DNA of 64,000 nt, taken from positions 5,896,254 to 5,960,253 of the forward strand of contig NC_052020.1 of NCBI RefSeq assembly GCF_015832195.1, written 5' to 3'. Both the position numbers and the translations under genes were made by a program. Below are positions 13,301 through 23,799 of this stretch, one piece after another. The notes beneath the pieces are model-generated. The model made no database searches and was not told where the DNA came from. It saw nothing but the letters and a program-made list of their open reading frames with translations. This DNA comes from Motacilla alba alba (lineage: Eukaryota > Chordata > Aves > Passeriformes > Motacillidae). Position 1 is the first letter of the stretch. Each line of letters begins with the position of its first letter.

Positions 13301-14100
13301 CAGCCAAATTCTTTTGCAAATTGGTAAATAAAATGAGGCAAAATTTTTCTTCAAAAATGCATTTTATTTTTTCCAGCACCTTCATTCTAACAATATGCTT
13401 CAAGTTTTTTAGTGTTTGTAAAATTTGCCTTGTGATAAATTTAGCTATCTTATTCATCTGTGTAACAACACTTCAGAGATGCCATTTAAAAACTGGAAGG
13501 TAAAATGCACCTTCATAGGTAGAAAGTTTAGGATTTTTTTATGTGTCAGCATTGCAGGCTGACTTTCTTCCAAGGAAGTGTAGTTAGAATAGTGTCTTGT
13601 TAACAGATCAAGTACATCACTGAAATAAGTGTTCTTTGCTTTAAACCGTCTGATCTGGATTAATTATCCATCACAGCATCAAATCAAATAAAAAGCCCGT
13701 GTTATTTTGCCAGTCTGGGCAGAATGAAACGTGATTGTTGCCCAGGGACAGCATAACCTCAAGACTAAATACATAAACCAAAGAACTGACAATGTGCTTT
13801 ATTACTTGAGTTTGCATTTTATAGGGAATAAAAGCCTGAGTACCATGTTACCTCTGAGGAATATTCCAAGCTTTAAGTGCAACTATGAAACTTGGATACT
13901 TCCCTTGCTGTGTGATACTTTTTTATTTAAAGAACTACATGAGAAGAATACTCTATATTTTATTCATGCTGTCATTCTATGGAAGTATAATATAGTCAAT
14001 TAATTAAAATTGAATTTGAAACAGTCATGCAAGCATTACTTTATGAGAGTTTTCTCTCTAAGGTTTCTGGCAGATCAATCATTCTGCCTTGTTTAAAAAA
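10390..14100. other. No gene recognised; AT-rich non-coding DNA
   Basis: Nothing with coding character. Open frames stay below about 95 codons (for example 12749-13030 and 13731-14003, plus), are rich in Phe, Leu, Lys and Ile from T and A runs, and have no recognisable domain. Known repeats were not recognised. Confidence 0.65.
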
Positions 14101-14102
14101 AT

Positions 14103-14178
14103 CAACAACAAAACAACAATAACAAGAATAAGAAAAATAACAAGAATAACAAGAATAACAACAACAACAAACCCCCCA
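14103..14178. repeat. AAC / AATAAC-rich microsatellite
   Basis: An impure tract built from AAC, AAT and AAG triplets, with a purer (AAC)n segment near its right end and a short C run after it. This is typical of a microsatellite seeded from an A-rich tail, although I see no retroelement body attached. Confidence 0.85.
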
Positions 14179-14368
14179 ACATTGCCATTATAATGACTGA
14201 AACTGTATGCCCTGCTAGTCAGTCACCCAGTAAATGAGTAGCAAGCCTTTTGCTTATCCCATCAGACAGTAGCTTAACAGATACTTCAGTAGTGGGAGGT
14301 AAAGGTTGCATGGGCAGCTGAGTTTCAATTTAGATTTTTAATAAAGGGCTGTGCCTATAAAGGTGGCT

Positions 14369-14371
<3 letters not shown>

Positions 14372-14399
<28 letters not shown>
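14372..14399. repeat. T28 homopolymer
   Basis: An uninterrupted run of 28 T residues, the longest homopolymer in the window. It could be the A-tail of a minus-strand retrocopy lying to its right, but the adjoining sequence is not recognisable as a gene or SINE and no flanking duplication is evident. Confidence 0.9.
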
Positions 14400-16200
14400 C
14401 CCTCAGAGGAATTGTCTTTTTGTCTGAGTTACGTATAGTGAGGAACAAAGTGAAAATACTTGTCTCTTCTGAGCAGCAACCAGGTCTTCAGACTTGCACA
14501 TATGCTTCATTTTAAGTACAATTTCTTATTCATAACATTACTTTAAAATGCAATGACTGGCAATAAAATTGATCACGGACCTAACTTTCAAGGTCGGTGA
14601 CTTTGACTCCAAATTCCTAATGGCTTTGGTTGTGTGCTAAAATTGTCCCCAAAGTGGCAGCTCTGGAGGCTGTTCCCTGTCTGTTACAGAGTTACAGAGC
14701 TCGGCGAGGCTTTCCTACCTCCTGCCCGACTTGTTGCTGCCTCTCAAAGGAGAGAGATAGTGGTCACTCTCCCTGGAATTAAACCAGGGCTAATGGAGTT
14801 ATTAATTCACCCTTCAGAACGGGTATTTCTCTTAATTGCTGTGCACCATGACAGAAAATGAACTTCTGGATAAGTAAGAGCAGACATTTCAAACCTTGGC
14901 TAGCCCTGTCCTAACTCTGCTGATAGAAATATCAGTGGGAGCTTCTACATCAAATTCTGAAGCAAGGCAAATGTTAAGTGCTTTGGAATAATAAAGAGTA
15001 GTTAAGTACAACTGTAATCTTATATAAAATATTGTTTAAGCTGTTTTAAGGAAGCAAACTGAACAAAACTGGTATGTGGACAGTACCCTTAACATGGGTC
15101 TCTTTTATGTGAGGGGAAAAAAATCGCAAACAGAATAAATCAAATGTAAGGCTCTGCTTTTAACTAAAGCTCTCATAAATTCTCAGCATATCGTTCTGAA
15201 TGTTGATTAAATTTCCACTTCCAAAAGACATAGTACTGATGTTAAAATGAAGTTTGTCCATGAGGATATTTTTCTTTACTCCTAGAAGTGACTTTGTAAC
15301 CCTTCCTGACAAAGATGAACATGCTTTAAAAAAAAAAAAAAAAAAGAAAAAGCAAACAAAAACCCCAAGAAGTTTTTTTGTAAGCCCTGCTGCCAGAACA
15401 GCAGCATTTTCAAGCAATGTGTGAAATGGACAATTATATGAGTCATGCCTGAGAGCAGTGGGATGATCAGGTTATTTGGGGTCACACTTCTGTGCAGGTA
15501 GAGAGCTCTCCCACTGTTGTTAGGATTTATGCTCTTTTCTGTTACATTTTTTGCTTCTTGTGGATTTAAGGTTCCTTTTATCCGAAGCACAAGTGCAGTC
15601 TGTGTGTGGAGGGCATCCTTGGCCGGCTGCCCGGCGCCCACCCTGCTGCTCTCTCACCCTCCTCCTCAGCAGAGCAGGGAGAGAAAAGACGGGGGAATGT
15701 GGGAATCCTTAAAATCAGAGGGTTTTGGGAAAGCTGCAAAAGGCAGGCCTCAGAGGCAGCAGAACTGATTAGAGCTCAGCAGCAGCCTTAAGATTGGTCA
15801 GCAGAAAAATTATGTAAGAAGTAGAAAAGTAAGGACAAACAGAGCAATGGTCTGTGCATTAACGCTGGTCTAGAATAACTCCCTAAGCTGCAGAAAAGTC
15901 TATCCAGAGAGATGTTAGGAAGTTCTAAGCTTAATAATGGAGCTCTGTGCATTGTACCTTAAGTCTTTCAAGCTGGTATTGTATTTGAAATAAGCAAGCA
16001 TTGTTTTAACCAAAGGTACGTGTGCTTACAGCGATTGGATAGAACCACTGTCAATATGCTTTTGCTTTGTGGGATTGGTCAAAAAACTTTTAAAGTGAGT
16101 TGTAGCATTAAGTTCTTGATCTGCTGCCTGGGATACGAGCTGCTGGCATCTTCCCATTGGCACAGCCATGTAATGAGGCTGATGCTGGAGAACAAACCAG
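14400..16200. other. No gene recognised
   Basis: Mostly AT-rich. The minus-strand frames 15160-15417 and 15282-15641 read through the A18 run at 15328-15345 and are artefacts of it. A modest rise in GC at about 15600-15670 is too short to call a CpG island. Confidence 0.6.
15328..15345. repeat. A18 homopolymer
   Basis: A run of 18 A residues followed by further A-rich sequence. It has no recognised retroelement body upstream on the plus strand. Confidence 0.85.
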
Positions 16201-16690
16201 CTCCAGACGCGTTCCCAGCAGTCCCGTCCCGTTCGCGATTTGTACACAGCCCCCAGCCGGCGATAGGGGAAAAGCTTCTGGCTCAAATTACGGACAGGGA
16301 CAGGATGCACCCATTTCTGTCGTGGGCAAAACAGGCTCAGCTTGGCGAGGTTAAGCTGTTTCCGATGGAAACAGATTTGCACGGCGAGGTAAAAGACAGA
16401 TTAAAGCACTAATTCCGTGCAGGGCGAGGCAGCTCCTCCTTCAGACTCTGCCAGCGCTGTCCGCAGGGACAGTCACGCTCAGTCACGCCTCGTCCCTTCC
16501 CCTCCGGCTCCTCCGATGTCACGGCCACTTGTCACGCTTGTCCCTCACCCCGGGTGCCCATTTTGAAGTTTTTTTTGTTCGGTTGGTTGTTTTTTGGTTG
16601 TTTTCTTTCCCCCCGAGGCGCTGGGGCCGGGCCGCGCCTCCCCTCACACGGACGCGGCCTAGCACGGGGCGCGTTAAAAACCACGGCACT
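16200..16690. promoter_or_regulatory. Isolated CpG-rich patch, candidate orphan CpG island
   Basis: CpG dinucleotides, rare in the flanks, become frequent from about 16200 (ccGTCCCGTTCGCGATT) to about 16690 (gGGCCGGGCCGCGCC, then CACGGACGCGGCC). GC content rises visibly over the same interval. Four GTCACG words fall at 16472, 16482, 16518 and 16531. The right edge runs abruptly into A-rich DNA at 16729. CpG islands in vertebrates mark promoters or orphan regulatory elements kept unmethylated in the germ line. No TATA box, recognisable first exon or good donor site was found on either side, so the direction and target are unknown. A 130-codon plus frame (16020-16412) overlaps the left part but shows no known domain. 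Confidence 0.55.
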
Positions 16691-16728
16691 CCTCCGTCCG
16701 CCTGCTAATTGAGAGACATTTCAAAGAC

Positions 16729-16770
16729 AAAAAAAAAAAAGAAAAAAAATAAAAATAAAATGAAAATGAT
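16729..16770. repeat. A-rich low-complexity tract
   Basis: A12 followed by GAAAAAAAAT and AAAAAT-type words directly to the right of the CpG-rich patch. No retroelement body is recognisable upstream. Confidence 0.8.
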
Positions 16771-16774
16771 CTTC

Positions 16775-19700
16775 TCGTATTACATATTTCTATTCACTTT
16801 TTTAGGCCTTATCCCTTAAAAGTGCTGAAATTGACAGCTTTCCCTACGAAAGGGAGCAGTTGCTGGTGCTCCCCGTTTTCTGTCTGCACTGAGGCTGCGG
16901 GGAAAAAAATTGTGATATTGAAATAAAAGGGCACTTATTCATAACAATATTTTATGAGCTCTGGGATTGCCGTGTTTCTGATAGAAATGACGAGGCCTCC
17001 GTGCATCACCTCTCCCTCCTCCTGACAGAAACAGTATTGGGGTAGCCACAGAAAACCAACATCCTTGTTGGGTGCTTCCTTTTTCATCTTCAAAAAACCC
17101 GAAGCAAACGCTAAACAATCGAATAAAAAACCCAGAAACAAATACCCAATTTAAATATGTATTCTACTCCCTTCACTGCCCCCCAAAATTTTGGGACATC
17201 TTAGCTTTCATATAGTATGGAGGGGGAAAAAAAAAATCACTGTGCATCTTGACTTTCCCTGAAAATGCATTTACTTTATGTGTATTTCACTAATCAGTTT
17301 CATGTTTTCATTAGACAGGAAGAAACAGGGAAAAAATTCTCTCAGTTTTTCCAAAGCAACATTTGTTCCTAAGTCATTTTCTTGATCAAAAAAAGCTTTT
17401 TCTCCTTAGTCTCATAGAAAATTCTGTAAACAGGGTGTTCTGTGGAGCAATATTTATCTATGAATTGCACTTACATCAACAAAATCAATATCTGCTGGAA
17501 ATGCCTTGCAGATAGCTGCGGCAGCGTCAATCATTTGAAAGTATCTTTTTATAGAAGGCTTCTCAGGCTGTCTTCTTGAACTTTCCTTTGAATTTTTTGC
17601 ATAAAATAAATGAGTTCTTCCATCAGTAAATTAGAAGATTGAAGCAAGTAGCTGTTCAAATCAACATGTTGTTATCATTAGGCATCTCAGATCCATATTA
17701 AAATGTGGATATATTAGTTGTCTTTCCTCCTCGTTCCCTCACACCTAATCATAAAGCTGTCTTAGGTGCATGATTTGCAGCTGAGCTGTAAAAAGGGCAT
17801 CAGTCTCTTCAGGCTGCCATGAAGGCACAGCTTCAGGTAGTTACTCTGGCCATGCTGTGATAGAACTAGGAGATGGAAAAAGGCCTAATGAAATAATGTT
17901 CTGGTCAGACAAAGCAGCTCAGGAAAAAAAAGTGTTTCTTTTTGTTCTGGGTGTTGTTTAATCTTCTGGCACTTAGCTTGCATAGAGCTTTGTACGGTTT
18001 AGCTTTGATCAGCTTCAAATGTGGAAGAAAAATCTGTGTGTTGGTTTCATGTCTCTCTCAGGGCGCTTTCCTGGTGTGCTTGGAATGAGGTGTTCTCAAC
18101 CTAATTTAAATCTGTTTTCCCTGCATTTGAATCCATCTATTCTTAACGTCTTTTTTCCTTTCATGCATTGATATCTGTGGCATGAAGAACCATTCTTTAG
18201 AGTTATTGCTAAAAGAGAGTTTGAGAGTGTTTAAGGCAAGGCAAGAGTTCTTAACTACTTTGAACTTATAAGATTTAAATGTTAAGTTTTTGTGTCAGCT
18301 GTCATTGTTATTGTGTCCTGGTTTTGGTTAAAAATGGGCTGTCAATGGGCAATTGTTGTTTTTTAACAAGTCAGTCGCATGTATTTATACATCTAGAGAG
18401 AGAGATCACCTCTTGTCTTTGTAAATACATTATTAAAATATCCAGTGTCTTGTATCCTTCAGCCCAAATAGGAAAGGTAACAGGTAAGGGAAAAGACTTG
18501 AGGCTTCCATTTACCCCTTGCTCACAGATAACTGCTTTCATGCTTCCCTGTTACGTGTAGACCTTCTCAAATCCCCAGGACCAAATAACCTTTTCTTGCT
18601 ATTAAATATTCAGAAATTTCCAGGGAACACTTAGGTGCTAACAGGAATGTCAGAAGCCCAAGTACAGCTAAATAGCCTCTTGTAAAGTGTTTCATTGCAA
18701 GTGCTTTAGGAGTGGTCACACAAATGCTTCTGCAAGCCTGTCAGGGTGGCAGTGCACAGAGTAATAGATGCTGTTATCCCAGGCAAGACAAGAGAAGTTA
18801 TTTCCTTCAGGCGGGGTTTGTTTTGCTTGGAGGGAACAGTTCAGGACAAACAGTGATTTGGGGACATGATCAAGTTCCAAAGCCGGGAGTTTGATTTAAT
18901 ATGTTGTCTTTTCTCAAAACACCAAGGGAATGCATGCTATTAGAATGCACAAGTTGCAGAAAGGAAGCACTAAAAGCTTGCAGTTTGTGAGATAAGCAAG
19001 TTTCATCTTTGAGTATCTCTGTAAACTTTGTGAAGAGAAACCACAGACCACTTTAGGAGTAGTACAAGTGGTACAATTACAAGGGGGAAGAAAAGGGTGA
19101 TGGAGTAGATAATTCTTAATATATAAATATGGTGAAACAGCTGTTTAGACAAACTTTAATAAATAGGGTAGAGCAGATAAAAAGGAAATTGTGCTATTTT
19201 GTCACTGACTGGAGCTAGATGTGATACAGAGATATTTCAACCTAGCCTCATCAAAGTTGAATACAAATGTGTATTGAAACTGACTTGCTGATATAAAAAA
19301 GCACTGAAATCAGTACGTTTCTGAAAGAACTTGAAGTCACCCCTAATGATTAAAAAAAAAACCAAAACCAAAATGAATGAAAACAAAACAACTCTACATT
19401 GGAAAATGAGTAATTTTTAGCCAGGTGTGTTTTTTTCAAATGTTTATAAAAGAAGGTTGTGTGAAGAAATTCCTCTTTTTTTATGCTTCCTGGGTGGTTG
19501 GTGCAGCTGTGCATGAATGGAAGTTACTTCAAGCCACTTCAACTATAGAAAGTAAAAGGCCCAGAAGGCAGGAATGTCTTTAAGTGGTGTAAAGCTCTGT
19601 GTCATTCTGAAAGCTGTCTGTAAGGATGTATGATGCTGCATGTTAGGATGTACACTGGTGAAATTACTTTTTTATCTCTGTGCCTGTATCTCAGGGCTTA

Positions 19701-20065
19701 TTCAGAGACTTTTGGCCACAGTTTGTGGTTTTGCCTCTTAAGTAGCTATGGAATGACTGATCAAAAACTGCTGAAGTTGCTGAAAAAACTTATTTAAAAT
19801 TGTGCAATTGTGCTCAAGTGAGCCAGGTCTTGTAAAATCTTGAGTTGAAGCTGATGTCATGAAGCTTAGAGATATTAAATAGTTCATGTTCACAGAAAAC
19901 TTTTCAAACTTCTTGCTTTTTAGAACTGTAATCTAGATACTAAACCCTTTCTAAAAATCTTTTTTTATCCTTTTCCTCAAGGGCCCTTCATTCTGAAGTG
20001 TGCTCCACTGACTGATTTTAACACGTTTAGGTACGAGAACCAATTCATTTTCTCTCTGCAAAGTA
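16775..20065. other. No gene recognised; AT-rich non-coding DNA
   Basis: No exon, known repeat or RNA gene recognised. Short frames (for example 16935-17141 minus and 18279-18560 plus) lack domains. Confidence 0.65.
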
Positions 20066-20073
20066 ATGATTAC

Positions 20074-20151
20074 AAAAAAAAAAAAAAAAGAAAAAAGAGA
20101 AAATTATACCAGCTGCAATCACAACCCAAAAAGAAAAAAAAAAACAAACAA
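20074..20151. repeat. A-rich low-complexity region
   Basis: A16 at 20074-20089, then an interrupted A-rich segment ending in a short (CAAA)n-like stretch at about 20142-20152. The intervening 30 bp are not recognisable. Confidence 0.8.
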
Positions 20152-20495
20152 ACCTAATAGCAATCACATTCATCAAGATCTTAAGGAGAGAATATGATTG
20201 TCCCAAGAACTGCTTATGACTGGTAGAAAATGTGGAAATATTTATCTAGTCTTTAGGTTTGCTTGTGTGTTGCTCTCAGTAGGACGTTGTGTACAATCTG
20301 TGGGCTTTTTAGGAGTTTTATCTGTTCCTTTATTGTGGGAGCAGCTCAGGAAAGCAGTGCCACGTGTGCCTCTCCCACAGCTGCATGAATGGCCCTGCAT
20401 GAATGCTGCAGTAACACCTGCAGCAGCTCTGGCTCCCAGATGTGTGTGTGACACACAACAAACAGGTGAGCCCCAAGTACTCCAGAGCAGCACTC

Positions 20496-20530
20496 TGCAT
20501 TTGGGATGCATTTGGGATGCATTTGGGATG
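20496..20530. repeat. 11-bp tandem triplication
   Basis: The unit TGCATTTGGGA occurs three times without mismatch, followed by TG. Identical copies point to recent slippage. It lies inside the chance frame 20198-20599. Confidence 0.85.
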
Positions 20531-20539
20531 TCAGTGAGG

Positions 20540-23405
20540 AATGCTGGTTGCAGTTCTCCACATTTGGATGATTGGAAGAGTGTGATTTGCCTTTCATAAA
20601 CAGCTGGATGGGATTAGGTACTTTGCTTATTGTCCGAGTGCTAAAGTTTTTTCATGTAAACTCTTGTGACCCATCTTAAAATAAGAAAATTTCTATAGAA
20701 GGAGAGTACGGTAATGTTTTCTGGAAAAGCAAGTTTTACCAGGTTCTCTTCAGCTTTTGATGGCTGTGACTGAGAATCTGCTGCTTTTTTAACCTAAATG
20801 AACCTGGAAGGCCAGGAAATAAGAGTTCTTTAATGATACTGGGTTAGATCTTGCCTCTTGGGTACAAAATGGAACAAGGACGTGTTGTTTGTCTACCATG
20901 GTAACACTTGGAACTGAAACCTTGGCTTAACTTGTGTTATTTCACAGCTGGAGGAAAGAATACATTAAGAAAGATTCAAATCAGGATTTGAAGCACCGTG
21001 CTCTTCTAGGATAGCACAGGCCTAGGTGACTGTGTGGGACTCCAGTAAAAAAAAAAACCTCCTGCCAAACTTGACTGTTTTCAGATTCTTAGCCATTATT
21101 GGTGTTGTTCAGCTCATGGTGGCTGTGTGTGGTTGTGCAGCCCATGGCTTTGCACCGAAGCCAGCTCTGATTGAGGCAATAACTGGGTAAGGATTCATCC
21201 TGCTCTGCTGTTAGCAGTTCTAAACTATAATATAGATTTGGTCTGGGAACCTGTAAGATGCTGTAAAGCAAGGATGGGAGTGGATTGGAATGACAAGTTA
21301 GAAGATGTATCCTACAAGGGATAGATAGCCATTATAAATCAGTTAATACTGGAGAAGCACAGTGGATGTTGTCTGAACTCTGCTTTGTTAAAATAAATGG
21401 AAATTTTGTGATCAGATCCAATGAAGAACAAGAATAAACACTCGTGAAAGCCCTGTCCCTTGATGCCAGTTCCTTATCTACTTGGCATTGTTTAAATCTG
21501 TTGATTGCCTCAGGAGCTGACTCTTCTGTTCTAATCCAATACACAGTTGGACTGAGGTTTTCAAAGCAGATCATTGATTAAAACTGATGGGAAAAAGGGT
21601 TTCTAAATTATCTGCATGTTTTGAAAAAATTTAGCCTTTGGGTGTTAATGTGCAGCCTTTAATCTGTCCTTAATCAAGTAGAATTCTCACAGGGACTTTT
21701 GTTTGAGTGAAACTACGCAGTTTGATCTTTTGGCAAGAAGATTTTGCAGGAAACTGCTTGCTGCAAGCAGAATTTGTGCAAGAAAACTTCTAAAGTACAT
21801 GCGAATGGCAACTTTTCTCAATTATAAGTAGCTCCGTTCCTTTTGCTGATTGTGGTGGTGGTGTTTTGGTAGGCAAGAATGTATGAACAGGTAATCTGAA
21901 ATGCAAACAAAATGGAAATAATTGCTTCAGTTGACATTCTACGTGTTTCTAGCTGATGCTTTTTATTTCACAAAAAATTTTCTCTTTCGTGTGTCATTCT
22001 AATTTTAATTTTCAGTGACTGCTTCTTACAAAATAGACAGTGTTTGCGGGTAGTGAACATAACTGTGTGTGTTCTGCTTCTGTTTCTGAAGAGACATTCT
22101 CAGAAAGATGAGTGCCGTGATCTCCTGTCTAAGCACCATCAGCAGTGGTGTATTCATCTGAATCTAAACTCCAAAATTCTGTGTGTCTATATATTTTTGC
22201 AAAGATATTTGTGACTCAAACCAACATGCAACTCTGCTGTTAAGAAAATCCAATTTACAGGCTTGAAAGAAAGTAATGTTTTGCATTTTCTTTTTGGCAG
22301 TTCAAATGATACGTTATTTATTTTGAAGTGAGCCAGAGCTACTCTTCAGATTTATGTTATGTAAAACTGTGAGAAAATTACATATATCAAGGAAAAAAAA
22401 ACAACCCAAGATGTTCTGCTGTTATTTAAATTCTGTAAGACAAGAATTTCCAATTTTTTCCTTTTTTTTTCAGTAAAATAGTGGTGATGGGGGCACCATC
22501 CCAGTCTTGAAGTCTAAAGAAAGTGTATAGGGACACTGTCTTACATAATGCAGTGCTGCACTTGAAGTAGGCCTAAAGCTTTTTTTATTTAAAGCACAGG
22601 GAAATTGCAATCCTGTAAATCCCAATACCAAAAAATTCCAGAGATGCCCTTCTTTCCTTCCAGCTCCTGTGCACCAGTTGGGTTTTTTTTTTGCATCAAT
22701 ACTTCTGGAGCCAGGCTCTAATTTTGCAAATGCTTTGAACTGCAGTTAACCTCACTTGTGTTTAGAAATGATTCTCAGTTAAAGGTACTTCTGAGAAGTG
22801 TCCACTGCCCTTTTGGATTCCTTCAGGACATTGAATGAGGGAAATCTCAGAAAAGAAGTAAAAGAAGAGCGGGAAGCACTTGATTAACAATGAAGTCTGT
22901 GCATGTGTAGCTCCCCTACAAAACTGTCTTTCCTAACACCAGCATATCTTTTATTTCTATAAGAGTTCCTTGGTTTGGTGGTGATTTATTTGGGGAACTA
23001 CCCAAACAAATGTCTGGTGGGAAAGGGAAGAGCCAGGTGGCATTTGTCATGAGATGGTTTTAAATTTTTCCTGCTGACAACAGTGGCAAAGGTCTGTATC
23101 ACACTTAAAATTTCCAGGGTTCCCCTGACCTGTGGCATGATCCTGTCATGCTTCTTGCTGTGCCTTATCTGGCAAATCAGTGATAAAATCCTGCCACAGG
23201 ATGGGGGCTAGATTCAGCAGAATTCATCTCTGTTTTCACCAAGAGCCAAAGTTGGGTCTTGATCAAGAGGTATTGAGGAAATTCATGCATTATTTATGCC
23301 TGTCTGTGTGGAGGATGATTTTCACAATATATTTGTGTGCAGGAGTCAAAATGATTAATGGAAACAGAGCAGTCACTTTATAAGGAAGAGACAAGGCTGG
23401 GGAAA
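20540..23405. other. No gene recognised; AT-rich non-coding DNA
   Basis: No coding or repeat signal identified. A 7-bp-arm hairpin at 21754-21770 (CTGCTTG, CTG loop, CAAGCAG) is the only small structure noted. Confidence 0.6.
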
Positions 23406-23409
23406 AAGG

Positions 23410-23720
23410 CGGCTAGGAGATAATAAGGCTGAAAGTTGATATGATCAGTGTTCACAAAATCATGAAGGTCATGGGTAAAATGAATACAGAGTTGTTATTT
23501 CCCTATCCTGCAATGTTTGAGCTGCAGTGTATTGATGAAACTGTTAGGAGTTTGGTTTAAAGCTTAGGAGAAAGCACTTGGAATTCCGAGATTTATTGCC
23601 AAAGGAGGATGTGGAGGCAGATTCAAATCCATGGCCAACAAGTCCATGCAAAGACACCAAGAGAATAGGCAAGGGTGTACTTTCCAATATCTCTCACCTA
23701 ATAAGATGCTGGGGAAGCAT
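23410..23720 (+). mobile_element. Ancient CR1-type LINE, ORF2 C-terminal region
   Basis: In the plus direction the decayed translation follows the C-terminal tail of CR1 ORF2, in order: a segment like 'vDMIsVHKIMKvMgKmN' (about 23435-23490), 'TELLFPYPA', a degraded middle, and 'WNSEIYCQRRMWRQ / LPKEDVEAD' words near 23577-23620. The family tail normally reads as a conserved block ending in W-N-x-L-P-x-x-V-V-x-A. Several stop codons and small shifts interrupt it. The word usage resembles the older amniote CR1 branches rather than the young avian copies, but that is by recollection. The boundary on the right is approximate. Confidence 0.65.
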
Positions 23721-23799
23721 CCCAACAGGGATGTCCTTGTGTTCCTGCATGTTTAATCTTCTATATATTAAAAACTGTACCTATAGACAGACCCTAGGA

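Noticed and set aside
15282..15641. 119-codon minus frame
   Set aside because: Runs through an A18 tract that gives a Phe run; a second register over the same tract is also open.
16020..16412. 130-codon plus frame overlapping the CpG-rich patch
   Set aside because: Both strands are open here (minus 16026-16382), as expected from few stops in GC-rich DNA; no domain recognised.
20198..20599. 133-codon plus frame
   Set aside because: Its right part is the 11-bp triplication read as protein, and minus frames overlap it. No family resemblance.
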